From assembly GCA_963781195.1 (NCBI GenBank), contig CAWAEZ010000008.1, positions 62,001 through 126,000 of the forward strand: DNA of 64,000 nt, in the 5' to 3' direction. A program made the translations under genes and the position numbers. The stretch is from JAJPKK01 sp963781195. Its GTDB lineage: Bacteria > Pseudomonadota > Alphaproteobacteria > Rhizobiales > Xanthobacteraceae. Shown here one piece after another: positions 1 through 7,823 of the stretch (the first letter of the stretch is position 1; the number at the start of each line of letters is the position of its first letter). The notes under the pieces are model-generated. The model had not been told where the DNA came from, did no database searches, and saw only the letters and a list, made by a program, of their open reading frames with translations.

Positions 1-135
1 GGTGTCTTTGTTGATCGGGCGATCAATCTCGATGAGCAGTCCGGCCGCGCGAAGCGCTTCGATGTGTTCGTGAAGGTCGGAGTAAGCGCGTTCTCCCGCC
101 ATTTTCGCCTCCATGGTCCTGGTGCCCTGCGTCAT
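1..135 (-). CDS. UbiD-family decarboxylase, N-terminal fragment (runs off the left edge)
   Basis: The first 45 codons are visible, from an ATG at 135 preceded by an AGGAGGG ribosome site. The peptide contains DLHEHIEALRAAG followed by IEIDRPINKDT, which matches the opening of UbiD (prenylated-FMN-dependent) decarboxylases, where a short helix and an 'IDRP(I/V)' strand begin the fold. The prenyl-FMN site lies outside the window, so activity cannot be judged. It is the last visible gene of the leftward block and follows a Bug binding protein, so a role in decarboxylating an aromatic acid is plausible but inferred. The family call rests on a short stretch. Confidence 0.7.
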   Translation of the reverse strand, partial: MTQGTRTMEAKMAGERAYSDLHEHIEALRAAGLLIEIDRPINKDT

Positions 136-188
136 CGCTACTCGATCCCTCCTGCGTGAAAAGGCGGCTGCATCGGCAGTCCCCTCGG

Positions 189-1208
189 TTATTTCTTGTC
201 ATCGCGAAGAATTGCCGCCCACTTCGTGACTTCATCCTGAAGAAACCGGCCCGCATAGTCCGGGCCGGTCTCGGCCGGGCGGACGACACCGATCTGATCG
301 AGCCGCGCTTGCGTGGCGGGGTCGGCCAGCACGACCTTGATCGCATTGTGAAGCGTGTCGATGATCTCGGTCGGCGTCCCCTTCGGAGCCAGAAGGATGG
401 TGGGCGTGCCCGACGCGAAGCCATGGAGCCCGAGCTCATTGAAGGTCGGCACCTCCGAAAAAGCACTCGACCGGGCCAGCGCCGTGATGCCGACGGGCCG
501 GATGTCGGGGCTCTTCAGGATGTCGCTGCCGACGGCAGTGAACGTCATTCCGATGCGGCCTGTGATCAGGTCCGTCAGCACGGCGGGCGTGGTCTTGTAG
601 GTGATGTTGACGAGCTGCACGTCGGAAAGCTTCTTGAAGAGCTCCATTGCGAGATAGCTTCCGGTGCCCCGCCCGTTGCTCCCGGAGCTGACCCGATCCG
701 GGTTCGCCTTGAGGTAGGCGATGAGCGACGAAAGGTCGTTGCCGGGGATGGATTTGTGGACAAACAGGACGAGCGGCGTGTCGCCGATCACGGAGATCGG
801 CGCCAACTCCTTGATCACGTCGATATTCAGGTTCGGATAGAGCGCTGGGACGACGCTGATGCCCGCGCCGGCGAGCAAGAGCGTGTAGCCGTCCGGTTCG
901 GCACGCGACACCGTCCTGATCGCGACCGTCGATCCCGCGGTGGGCATGTTTTCGACGACGACCGGTTTTCCCAACTTCGCCGCCAAGCGCTCCGCGACGA
1001 TCCGGGCCGTGATGTCGACGATGCCGCCGGCGCCCGAGCCGCAGACGATCGTCACCGCCCGCTCGGGATAAGGCGTAGACGCAGAGGCGTAGGACACTGT
1101 GCAGGCCGATGCGACGCACGCCAATGCAGCGCAAGCCAATGCCGCGATGACGCCGCGGAAGTAATGGCGCCCGTTGGAGCGCGTGGATGTATGGCCTGCC
1201 GTCTTCAT
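189..1208 (-). CDS. Tripartite tricarboxylate transporter binding protein (Bug/TctC family)
   Basis: This 339-residue periplasmic solute-binding protein has a hydrophobic signal segment at about residues 18-40 and the family start 'YPERAVTIVCGSGAGGIVDITAR'-like strand and helix, here with CGSGAGG where PFPAGG is commoner. Later family landmarks include the 'DGYTLLL' turn (near residue 100), 'VHKS', 'GSGTGSYLA'-like and 'VPTFNELG' segments. Bug proteins bind small carboxylates or other organic acids and deliver them to TctA/TctB membrane partners, and no such partner lies in the window. It sits between an IclR regulator and a UbiD decarboxylase, which suggests an aromatic or organic acid ligand. 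GGAGA precedes the chosen ATG. Confidence 0.9.
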   Translation of the reverse strand: MKTAGHTSTRSNGRHYFRGVIAALACAALACVASACTVSYASASTPYPERAVTIVCGSGAGGIVDITARIVAERLAAKLGKPVVVENMPTAGSTVAIRTVSRAEPDGYTLLLAGAGISVVPALYPNLNIDVIKELAPISVIGDTPLVLFVHKSIPGNDLSSLIAYLKANPDRVSSGSNGRGTGSYLAMELFKKLSDVQLVNITYKTTPAVLTDLITGRIGMTFTAVGSDILKSPDIRPVGITALARSSAFSEVPTFNELGLHGFASGTPTILLAPKGTPTEIIDTLHNAIKVVLADPATQARLDQIGVVRPAETGPDYAGRFLQDEVTKWAAILRDDKK

Positions 1209-1320
1209 GTGTCAGTCTCCTGGATCGTGCAATCCGACGACCGCAAAAAGGCAATCGACATGCCAAAGGTTCTTGCAGACGAGCCGCTGCCGGCTGGTGG
1301 TCGCGTGGTTCCAATTCCAT

Positions 1321-2058
1321 TCATGCCGTGGGCATGCGTCGCAGCGAACGCACGATCTGACTCACATCCATTTGCGCCAGCCGCGGCTGCAGGCGCTTGC
1401 GGCTGGCGATCAATAGAGCGCGGGCCTGCCGCTCTTTGACCTTCGTGAAGCGCGGCAACGACATCGTCACATTCAGCACGCCCAAGAGCTCCCGCCTTGC
1501 GTTGAGCAGAGGCACGGCCACGGCGCCGAGATTGGGCTTGCGTTCGCCACGCGATGCGACCCATCCACGCCGTCGGATCTGGAGGTCCGCCGCGTCGAAT
1601 GCACCTGTGCCATACGCCTTGAAGATTCGGCCGGTCGCACCGACGATCAATGTGTGACGGCCGCCCTCGACCAGCGAATGGCGAACAGAGCCTGGTGACG
1701 CCTCCCGGAAAAGGCAAACACGGTGTCTCCCCTGGCGGACATAGAAGGACACCGTCTCCTCCGTCTCGTCCGTCAGCGCCTTCATCACCGGACGCACGAT
1801 GGATTCGAGTTCTTCGGCCACCCGCGCGAGCTCGCCGAGCCGGCGAAGCTCGCTGCCGAGGGCAAACCGCCCGCTCGCGTCGCGTTGAAGATAACCGCCT
1901 TTCTGCAGCGACGTCGCGAGCCTGAGAATCGTGCTTTTGTAGAGCCGCGATCGTTGCGCCAGCTGCGCCAGAGTCAAAGTCTCGCCCGCAGCGTCGAAAC
2001 ACCCGAGCAACCTCAGTGCCCGTTCAACGGCCTCGACGCCTCTTGGCGAGTCCTTCAT
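1321..2058 (-). CDS. IclR-family transcriptional regulator
   Basis: This 245-residue regulator has an N-terminal winged helix-turn-helix (about residues 5-65, with 'LTLAQLAQRS' and 'STILRLATSLQKGGYL') and a C-terminal IclR effector domain (about 80-240, with 'YVRQGRHRVCL' and 'VGATGRIFKAYG'). IclR proteins usually control catabolic or transport operons in response to a small aromatic or organic acid. I chose the ATG at 2058 because GGAAGG lies just upstream; an in-frame TTG at 2073 would lengthen it slightly. A 17-bp palindrome lies 62 bp upstream and recurs above the neighbouring ABC operon, so autoregulation plus control of that operon is a reasonable inference. Confidence 0.92.
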   Translation of the reverse strand: MKDSPRGVEAVERALRLLGCFDAAGETLTLAQLAQRSRLYKSTILRLATSLQKGGYLQRDASGRFALGSELRRLGELARVAEELESIVRPVMKALTDETEETVSFYVRQGRHRVCLFREASPGSVRHSLVEGGRHTLIVGATGRIFKAYGTGAFDAADLQIRRRGWVASRGERKPNLGAVAVPLLNARRELLGVLNVTMSLPRFTKVKERQARALLIASRKRLQPRLAQMDVSQIVRSLRRMPTA

Positions 2059-2089
2059 GATCCGCCTTCCCAAGTGCAGAAATCTTAGC

Positions 2090-2180
2090 GCTGCGCAGAT
2101 GGAGGTAAAACAGGCTTGCGTTCTGTCTGTCAGAACGGGATGGCAAAAACACCCTGTCGGCGCGCCTCAAGTCGCAAGAT
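2090..2180. promoter_or_regulatory. Duplicated palindromic element, copy 1 (upstream of iclR-type gene)
   Basis: The core is GTTCTG-TCTGT-CAGAAC at 2120-2136, a palindrome with 6-bp arms. A 29-bp stretch at 2115-2143 is identical to 5333-5361, and similarity extends over roughly 80 bp in total. The core lies 62 bp from the IclR start. It is most likely an operator for the adjacent regulator, which is inference. Confidence 0.6.
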
Positions 2181-2208
2181 GTCTCGAGGACTCGGTTTCA
2201 GGCGCGGT

Positions 2209-2985
2209 TCAGGTCGCGACGGCCCGGCCTTGCGAAATGGACGGCTTTCGCCAGCGGAACATGCAGGTTTCGAGCGGATAGAAGATCACCAGCTCGATGG
2301 CGATCATGACGCCGATGACCGCGAGGCTCCAGGCAAAGACCTCCGCCGTATGCAGCAGATCGATCGCCTGCTTCAGCCGAAAGCCGACGCCCGACGGCGA
2401 GCCCAGCGCTTCCGCGACCAGGCCGACCCGCCATCCAAATCCAAGACCGAGCCGGACGCCGGCGAAAAGCACCGGCAGGATGGAGGGCAGCAGGATTTTT
2501 ATTCCAACCGCGGCCGGTCCAAAACCCATGGAGCGCGCGAGTTGAACGAGGTCGGGGTCGACCGCTTTTATTCCGTCACGGGCGTTGACCGAGATCAGAG
2601 GCAGCGCCGTCATGACGACCACGAACACGGTGGCGCTGTCGCTCAGTCCGAACCATAGCAGACCGAATACGGCCCAAATGGCAGATGAGGTGGCGGCGAT
2701 GGCCGGCAGGGAGGCGCCGAACATCAGCTCGACGGCGCGGGACGATCCGAGAAGAACACCGAACGGAAGTCCGATAGAAAGGCCGATCAGAACCCCGAGA
2801 CCCACGCGCCGCAGCGACACGGCGAGCTCCCGCCACAGGTCGCCGTCTCGCGCCAGCTGGGCGAGTGCATCGAGTGTTGCCGCGGGACTGGGCATCACCA
2901 GCGCGTCGACCCGCGCGGCGCCGATCTGCCATGCCACAAGCACGATGGCAGGAAAGACGATCCAGCTCCAATAACGTATCGGCAT
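2209..2985 (-). CDS. ABC transporter permease, nitrate/sulfonate/taurine type
   Basis: This 258-residue inner-membrane permease has about six hydrophobic segments and the cytoplasmic EAA-like loop near residues 165-190 ('LARSMGFGPAAVGIKILLP'), which docks the ATPase. It resembles SsuC/TauC/NrtB permeases. The reading frame is open far upstream, but the transporter sequence begins at the ATG at 2985 (MPIRYW), only 11 bp past the stop of the binding-protein gene. The order ATPase, binding protein, permease with tight spacing indicates one leftward operon. The ligand is unknown; this family takes up sulfonates, nitrate, pyrimidine precursors, phthalate and other anions. Confidence 0.9.
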   Translation of the reverse strand: MPIRYWSWIVFPAIVLVAWQIGAARVDALVMPSPAATLDALAQLARDGDLWRELAVSLRRVGLGVLIGLSIGLPFGVLLGSSRAVELMFGASLPAIAATSSAIWAVFGLLWFGLSDSATVFVVVMTALPLISVNARDGIKAVDPDLVQLARSMGFGPAAVGIKILLPSILPVLFAGVRLGLGFGWRVGLVAEALGSPSGVGFRLKQAIDLLHTAEVFAWSLAVIGVMIAIELVIFYPLETCMFRWRKPSISQGRAVAT

Positions 2986-2996
2986 GCGGCCCGGTC

Positions 2997-4034
2997 CTAG
3001 GTCAGGCGCGTCACCGCATCGCGATATACGCCCTGATCGAAGAATGCAGGCTCGGCAACGGCCCCCAGCGTCTTCTCCTCGACAAACAGCCGTTCGGCCA
3101 GTTCGAGGCTGTGAACATCGGTGTCTTGGAACTTGCCATGGAAGCTGATCGACCAGGTGTCGGCGTAGGCCTTCGCCTCGTCGGGTTCGAGTCGCAAGGT
3201 CTTCGCCATCAGGTCGGCGACGGCGTCTCGATCCGCGGCGCCGGCGTTGATGCCGTCCATGATCGCGGCGACGAACGCGACGGCATCGGTTCGCCGGTCG
3301 TTCAAAATCTTCTCCCGAACGACCCCGAGGCCGAGCGGCGGGACCGCATCCGTCCCGGCGATCCGCTTCCATTCGCTGCGCTGATCGGCCAGCGACCGCA
3401 GGCCCAGACGTTTCTGGTATTGCACCCATGACACTTCGCGCAGCAACGCCGCCGCGACCTCGCCCTGGGCCACCAGCTGCAGCAGCCGCGCCTCGCCGCC
3501 TCCGACCGGGCGGTACGCGCTCTGCTCCAGCCCGAAATTCCGCGAAAGAAAGGCTTTGGTCAGCGCGGCCCCGGCGCTTCCTGCCGGCGCCATGCCGATG
3601 AGCTTGCCGCGCAAATCGGCGATCGACTTGATCTCGGGCGACTTTGTAACGAGTTGTCCGTCCGCCGTCTGCGTGAGGAGCACGATACGGATCGGGCGCT
3701 TTTTCGACGCCAGATCGAGCGCCCCCGCGCCGCTGACGCTGAACGCGGCGTCGATTTGGTCGGTCGCCAGCGCAAGCGTATTACCGTTCACATCCGCAAA
3801 TCGAACGAGCTCATAGGCGAGCCCGTATTTTTCAAAGATCTTGCGGCTCTGAATGAGCTCGATGAGGGCCAGCTGAATGCCGGTCGCCCAATAGCCGATG
3901 CGCAGCGGAGGAGACCGCTGCGCCCGCGCCGACCGCGACTGCGCGACGGTCGCGGCAGCGGCCGCGCCCAATCGTAAGACGTCACGCCTCCGGATCGTCC
4001 GCGCGTGCGGCGCCTCCATGGGTGATCCAGACAT
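2997..4034 (-). CDS. ABC transporter substrate-binding protein, SsuA/NrtA/TauA type
   Basis: This 345-residue periplasmic protein has a twin-arginine-like leader (RRRDVLRLG at about 16-24, then an alanine stretch) ending in 'ARA', so export may be by Tat. The mature part begins 'LRIGYWATG' and carries family features such as 'DQIDAAFSVSGAGALDLA' and 'SIADLRGKLIGM'. It belongs to the NMT1/THI5-like aliphatic sulfonate, nitrate and taurine binding group. It lies between its ATPase (36-bp gap) and permease (11-bp gap). The ligand cannot be read from sequence; adjacency to dioxygenase and amidohydrolase genes suggests an aromatic or heterocyclic compound. Confidence 0.88.
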   Translation of the reverse strand: MSGSPMEAPHARTIRRRDVLRLGAAAAATVAQSRSARAQRSPPLRIGYWATGIQLALIELIQSRKIFEKYGLAYELVRFADVNGNTLALATDQIDAAFSVSGAGALDLASKKRPIRIVLLTQTADGQLVTKSPEIKSIADLRGKLIGMAPAGSAGAALTKAFLSRNFGLEQSAYRPVGGGEARLLQLVAQGEVAAALLREVSWVQYQKRLGLRSLADQRSEWKRIAGTDAVPPLGLGVVREKILNDRRTDAVAFVAAIMDGINAGAADRDAVADLMAKTLRLEPDEAKAYADTWSISFHGKFQDTDVHSLELAERLFVEEKTLGAVAEPAFFDQGVYRDAVTRLT

Positions 4035-4069
4035 CCAATCAACTCCGAAACCGTCGAGTTCTGAATGGC

Positions 4070-4942
4070 TTACTCGCTCAGGCTTGAAAGCAATTCCTGG
4101 ACCATCAACGGGTTTTTCGGGTCGATGGGAATGTCCCGGAATGTCGCACCTGCCGTGCCGGCGAGAACGATCGCACGGTCGCCGACCCGCGCCGCTTCCA
4201 CCACGTCATGGGTCACCATCAACGCGGAAAATCCGTAGTCGGACTTCAGCTTGAGAAGAAGTTGCTGCATCTCCACGCGCGTCGACGGATCGAGCTTCGC
4301 GAAAGGCTCGTCGAGCAGCAGCAGCGGGGCTCGCAGCGCCAGCGCACGCGCGAGGGCGACGCGCGAGCGCATGCCGCCGGAAAGCTGCCAGGGGTAGAGG
4401 TCGGCGGAGTCCGCGAGACCGACATGCGCCAGCGCCTCGCGCGCCGCGGATTTCCGGTTCTGCCGCTGGATTCCGATCCGCTCCAGCGACAGGCGGACAT
4501 TGCCCTCCGCGGTGCGCCACGGAAGCAGACGATCCTCCTGGAAGACATAGGCGAACGGCGGAAAGCGTGCATCGCTGCGGGACGGAAAGGTGATCTCTCC
4601 GGCGGTCGGCACCGTAAAACCTGCGATGCAATTGAGAAAGGTCGTCTTGCCGGCGCCCGACCTTCCGAGAATGACGACCAATTCGCCATCGTCGAGACGC
4701 AGCGAAATATTCCGAAGGATCGTTCTGGTCGACATGTTGCCTTGAGACAATGCAACCGACAGTTCGCGCACCTCGAGCGCGGGCGGCAACGCCGATGACG
4801 ACCGCGCCGGACCATCTTGGAGACCCGGACGGTCTTGAGTTACCGGACTCTCTTGAGGCCCCAAACCGTCTTGAGGTCCCAAACCGTTTTGGGGCGCCAA
4901 ACCGTCTTGGGGTGATTGTGGTGCGGACGGCGCTGATCTCAT
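4070..4942 (-). CDS. ABC transporter ATP-binding protein with repetitive N-terminal extension
   Basis: This 290-residue SsuB/TauB-like ATPase energises the adjacent permease. Walker A is GRSGAGKT at residues 93-100, followed by a Q-loop in 'AYVFQEDRLLPW', the signature LSGGMRSR and Walker B 'LLLLDEPF', so the catalytic set is complete. The first 50 or so residues are unusual: residues 9-45 are a low-complexity run of PQDGL/PQNGL-like units encoded by an 18-bp DNA repeat (4809-4916). Typical family members begin close to 'LEVRELSV', here residue 56. Translation could therefore start inside; no strong internal start was found, so the ATG at 4942 is kept. Confidence 0.88.
   Translation of the reverse strand: MRSAPSAPQSPQDGLAPQNGLGPQDGLGPQESPVTQDRPGLQDGPARSSSALPPALEVRELSVALSQGNMSTRTILRNISLRLDDGELVVILGRSGAGKTTFLNCIAGFTVPTAGEITFPSRSDARFPPFAYVFQEDRLLPWRTAEGNVRLSLERIGIQRQNRKSAAREALAHVGLADSADLYPWQLSGGMRSRVALARALALRAPLLLLDEPFAKLDPSTRVEMQQLLLKLKSDYGFSALMVTHDVVEAARVGDRAIVLAGTAGATFRDIPIDPKNPLMVQELLSSLSE
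4809..4916. repeat. 18-bp tandem repeat, six degenerate units, inside an ABC ATPase gene
   Basis: Six consecutive 18-bp units read on the + strand share the core 'ccgtcttgaggccc'. Units 4-6 begin AAACCGT and are nearly identical; units 1-3 begin GGAC and diverge more. On the coding (minus) strand they give the hexapeptide pattern PQDGLx/PQNGLx at the protein N terminus. The unit length is a multiple of three, so copy-number change would not shift the frame. Confidence 0.85.
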
Positions 4943-5186
4943 GAAATGCGTGGCCTCTGAGCAGCTGTCGTTTGAACCGCGGGTCTCGCCGGGCCTTCGA
5001 TCAGGCTCCCATCCGGTTGCCGATGCACCGCTCGGACGCGTCGTATGCCGTTGACGTGTCCGCCACGTCGCCCCCTGAGGCGTAAGGTCGCGACGCCGAT
5101 CTCAGCATCCGCCGATCCCAGTGTTGCAACTCCGTCGACACATTCCCCTCGCGGTGTCATGCCTCGCAAGAGGGGGGCATGAGCCT

Positions 5187-5279
5187 CCAGTAACCCCTGT
5201 GCCATAGGTGGTGCTGGGACTGAGCCCGGATCGCAGTCCGGTGGTTACTGGACCGCCCGGTCCAGCGGGCGATGACAGC
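5187..5279. repeat. Intergenic palindromic repeat element
   Basis: CCAGTAACC at 5187-5195 is the exact reverse complement of GGTTACTGG at 5243-5251. An inner block reads ACCGCCCGGTCCAGCGGGCG, with CGCCCGG-type arms forming a second hairpin, followed by ATGACAGC. From memory, 'tggatcgcccggtcaagccgggcgatgaca'-like sequences recur between genes in Bradyrhizobium and Rhodopseudomonas genomes, so this is probably a REP-like dispersed element. Only one clear copy lies in the window. Confidence 0.55.
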
Positions 5280-5309
5280 TAGGGATTCAAGTGTTGGAAA
5301 CAGTAGCGC

Positions 5310-5390
5310 CACGCAAACGGAAGTAAAGCGGTCTTGCGTTCTGTCTGTCAGAACGGGATGGAAGCAACCTGATGAAACCGCGCCTCAAAC
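5310..5390. promoter_or_regulatory. Duplicated palindromic element, copy 2 (upstream of ABC operon)
   Basis: The core GTTCTG-TCTGT-CAGAAC lies at 5338-5354 inside a 29-bp exact match (5333-5361) to the copy near the IclR gene. Flanks match imperfectly on both sides, in the same orientation relative to the leftward genes. It is about 400 bp above the ATPase start and 117 bp below the amidohydrolase stop. It is probably an operator bound by the IclR protein, which is inference. Confidence 0.55.
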
Positions 5391-5505
5391 CCTGTTTGAC
5401 AGCCGTAGTGCGATCAATGCCGGACCCGTTGATCATGGCCCCGGCGAACCGGTCGGCCGGTTAGGTGGCCCATCACGCCGCTCGTGCCTCCGGCAGGTGC
5501 GGCTG

Positions 5506-7023
5506 TCAGGCTGGGCCGATCGGCAGGTCGGCGGAGAGATGCCGCGGGTCGATCCCGATCGGTGTGGCTTCGACCCGACGATAGACGTTGCGATAACCGG
5601 CCACGAGGCCCGGATCGAGCGCCAGCCGCGCGCGAAGTTCGGGTTCGATCGCGGTCCGCATGCGATCGGCGGCGTCGCACAGCATCGTCTCGTCGACGGT
5701 CGTCACGGCACCGTCGCGGACCGTCATCCGACCCGCAACCATGACGTGGCGCACCGCGCGCCCCGTCTCGCCGTAAACGAGCTGACGTACGGCGCTGTTG
5801 AGCGGTCGCCAGGACGGCTCGGCGAGATCGACGAAGACCAGGTTGGCGCGGAAGCCCGGTGCCACCCGGCCGACTTTGCCGTCGAGGCCGAGCGCCCGCG
5901 CGCCGCCCGTCGTCGCGGCGCGAAACGCGTGCGCGGCAGCGCCGTCCGCAGCCGCGCCCGCCTGGAGCGCCCAGGCGAGCGCGAACAGCTTCATGGCCTG
6001 GAACGGGCTCTGCACATCGCTGGCGCTGCTGTTGTCGCAGCCGAGGCCGATGGTCACGCCCGCCTCGCCATAGCGCGCCACCGGAGCGACGCCGTTGAGC
6101 AGCTTGAGGTTCGTTACCGGATTGCAGGCGAGCGAAACGCCGCGCGCCGCGAGCTCCGCTATTTCCGGCCTGGTGATCCAGACGCCGTGGGCGATGGTGA
6201 GGCGCGGGCCGGCAACACCGACGCTCGACAGTCTCCGCACCATCGAACCGCCGTCGAGGGTCTCGCGCGCGAGTACCGCCTCGGTCCGCGTCTCGTAGAG
6301 ATGGGTAAAGATGCGCAGGTCGCGCGCGGCAGCGAGCGCGGCCGTCCAGGCCAAAAGTTCGTTGGAGCAGAGCTGCGGCTGGACGGGGCCGAGCGCCCAG
6401 GTCACGCCGTCCGCGGTCGGCGTGGCGAGGACCGCCAGCACACCGCGTCGGACCGCTGCCGGGTCCGGCGCCCGTCCCAGGGCGGACTGCATCCGCGGTG
6501 GGAATTCGGCGTCCGCGAACGGAATACTGGCCGTCGGTGCGAGATCGCTGAACTGCGGCGCGACGATCGCGTCGACGCCGAGTTGCGCATAGGCGTTCGC
6601 GACAGCCCGCGCATGGTCGAGGTCGAAGTCGACGAGCGTGACCATGTCCTGCAGCGTGGTGATTCCGTTGCGCAGGCACTCCGCACCGTGCAGCAGCGTC
6701 CGAATGCTCACCTCCTCGGTGCTGCGCGGCGACCAGTGGAACGGGAAGGCCGTCTGCCCCCACAGCTCGAGCGGAAGCTCTTCGAACAGGCCGCGGAGCA
6801 GGGTGTCGTGCGAATGGCAGTGCGCGTTCACGAAACCGGGCGCGACGAGCAGGCCGCCGGCGTCGAAGGTTTCCGCGTGAGAGGGCGCCGCCACGGCGGC
6901 CTCGCGCCCGACCGCGGCAATCCGTTCGTCCGTTATGAGGATATCGGCGACCGGCGGGCGGTGAAGCTCACCCTCCGGATCGAGCACGCGGGCGCCGGTG
7001 ATGAGGATCGGTCTTCGCGCCAT
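5506..7023 (-). CDS. Amidohydrolase, cytosine deaminase / chlorohydrolase-like
   Basis: This 505-residue cytosolic metal-dependent hydrolase belongs to the AtzA/TrzN/SAH-deaminase branch of the amidohydrolase superfamily. Metal-site motifs are visible: HxH in 'VNAHCHSHD' (about residue 67), H in 'FTHLYET', H in 'IAHGVW' and the catalytic Asp in 'GLGCDNSSASD'. Such enzymes hydrolyse C-N, C-Cl or C-S bonds on heterocycles, or ring amides. I start at the ATG at 7023; an in-frame TTG two codons earlier is possible. It follows dioxygenase subunits and a small protein with short gaps, so it is probably co-transcribed and acts on the same substrate or product. The substrate is not predictable. Confidence 0.88.
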   Translation of the reverse strand: MARRPILITGARVLDPEGELHRPPVADILITDERIAAVGREAAVAAPSHAETFDAGGLLVAPGFVNAHCHSHDTLLRGLFEELPLELWGQTAFPFHWSPRSTEEVSIRTLLHGAECLRNGITTLQDMVTLVDFDLDHARAVANAYAQLGVDAIVAPQFSDLAPTASIPFADAEFPPRMQSALGRAPDPAAVRRGVLAVLATPTADGVTWALGPVQPQLCSNELLAWTAALAAARDLRIFTHLYETRTEAVLARETLDGGSMVRRLSSVGVAGPRLTIAHGVWITRPEIAELAARGVSLACNPVTNLKLLNGVAPVARYGEAGVTIGLGCDNSSASDVQSPFQAMKLFALAWALQAGAAADGAAAHAFRAATTGGARALGLDGKVGRVAPGFRANLVFVDLAEPSWRPLNSAVRQLVYGETGRAVRHVMVAGRMTVRDGAVTTVDETMLCDAADRMRTAIEPELRARLALDPGLVAGYRNVYRRVEATPIGIDPRHLSADLPIGPA

Positions 7024-7062
7024 GGTCAAGCAGCGGTCTCGATGGCGCGGGTGCGCGCCGTG

Positions 7063-7305
7063 CTATCGGTCGGACGGCTCGGCGGCGCGCGGTTTCGGAT
7101 TGGGGTCCATGTGACGGGCGAGGTCTTCCGCCGAGGCGGTGACGAGCCCCGCCAGCAGAAACGCATCGAACCGAACCGAGGTGTCGTTGCTGAGATCTTC
7201 GATGAGCAGGCGTGGATCGTTGCCGCGGCGGTCGATCGTCAGGCGGACCTGCGCGAACTCGTTCGAGATGATCCACGCGGCCGCGCCGCAGTCCGGTCCC
7301 GCCAT
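7063..7305 (-). CDS. Small protein in ring-dioxygenase operon, function unknown
   Basis: This is an 80-residue protein with no signal or membrane segment. It starts at the ATG at 7305, which GGAGG precedes at good spacing; a GTG ten codons upstream is possible but less likely. It lies 35 bp after the dioxygenase beta-subunit gene and 39 bp before the amidohydrolase gene on the same strand. The sequence ('AAWIISNEFAQVRLTIDRRGN', then 'PRLLIEDLSN') looks like a compact alpha/beta fold I do not recognise. A ferredoxin is excluded because it has only one cysteine. It may assist the oxygenase, but that rests on position alone. Confidence 0.65.
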   Translation of the reverse strand: MAGPDCGAAAWIISNEFAQVRLTIDRRGNDPRLLIEDLSNDTSVRFDAFLLAGLVTASAEDLARHMDPNPKPRAAEPSDR

Positions 7306-7340
7306 GACGTTCCTCCGCACGCGCTCTCCATGCACCCCAT

Positions 7341-7820
7341 CTAGATCAGGAACGGTGTGCTATCGAGCGCCTCGTTGTTCCTGAGCAGGTTGACCTTCTT
7401 GCGCCGGATGCGCCAGCCGTCCGGGTGCCGCGCCAGCGAGAACTCGCAGCGCGCCGAATGGACGGTCTGCCGGTGGCGGGCAAGTTCGACGACCAGCATC
7501 ATGCTGTTGACCTCGATCCCACCGTTCGCTTCATCGGTCGAACCGAGCTCGACATTGGAGACGATGCGGTGGACCCGTGAGGCGGGGTCCTGGGCGTAGG
7601 CGTGCCCGGACCGCAGACGCTTTACCCGACGGGCCATCGCCGTCTTGTCGTCGTGGATGATGGATACATGGATGGTCGGATCGATGTCGGCGTGCCCGGC
7701 CGGCACCCAATAGCAGGCGTCCTCGGTGAACAGGTCGAGCCATTCCTCGAATTTCTGGGTGTCGAGGAGCCTCGCCTCCTTGTAGAGGAACTGTTCGATC
7801 TCGGCGCGATCGGCGTTCAT
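7341..7820 (-). CDS. Aromatic-ring-hydroxylating dioxygenase, beta (small) subunit
   Basis: This 159-residue protein has the SnoaL/NTF2-like fold of ring-hydroxylating dioxygenase beta subunits: 'EIEQFLYKEARLLDTQKFEEWLDLF' at the N terminus, a 'CYWVPA' strand, and the C-terminal 'GWRIRRKKVNLLRN'. Beta subunits stabilise the alpha3beta3 hexamer and can tune specificity but carry no metal. The stop of the alpha-subunit gene is 4 bp upstream, so the two are translated together. Electron-transfer partners are not encoded nearby. Confidence 0.92.
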   Translation of the reverse strand: MNADRAEIEQFLYKEARLLDTQKFEEWLDLFTEDACYWVPAGHADIDPTIHVSIIHDDKTAMARRVKRLRSGHAYAQDPASRVHRIVSNVELGSTDEANGGIEVNSMMLVVELARHRQTVHSARCEFSLARHPDGWRIRRKKVNLLRNNEALDSTPFLI

Positions 7821-7823
7821 GGT

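Larger units (their letters stand above)
4943..5505. other. Gene-poor 563-bp interval between amidohydrolase and ABC operon
   Basis: No convincing gene is seen. An open frame at 4939-5205 (minus) shows no recognisable family and looks non-coding. The interval holds a palindromic repeat (5187-5279) and the second copy of the operator-like element (5310-5390). It probably contains the promoter of the leftward ABC operon, with a long leader. Confidence 0.6.

Noticed and set aside
4939..5205. 88-codon minus-strand ORF before the ABC ATPase
   Set aside because: No recognisable family, biased composition and overlap with a palindromic repeat; treated as non-coding leader.
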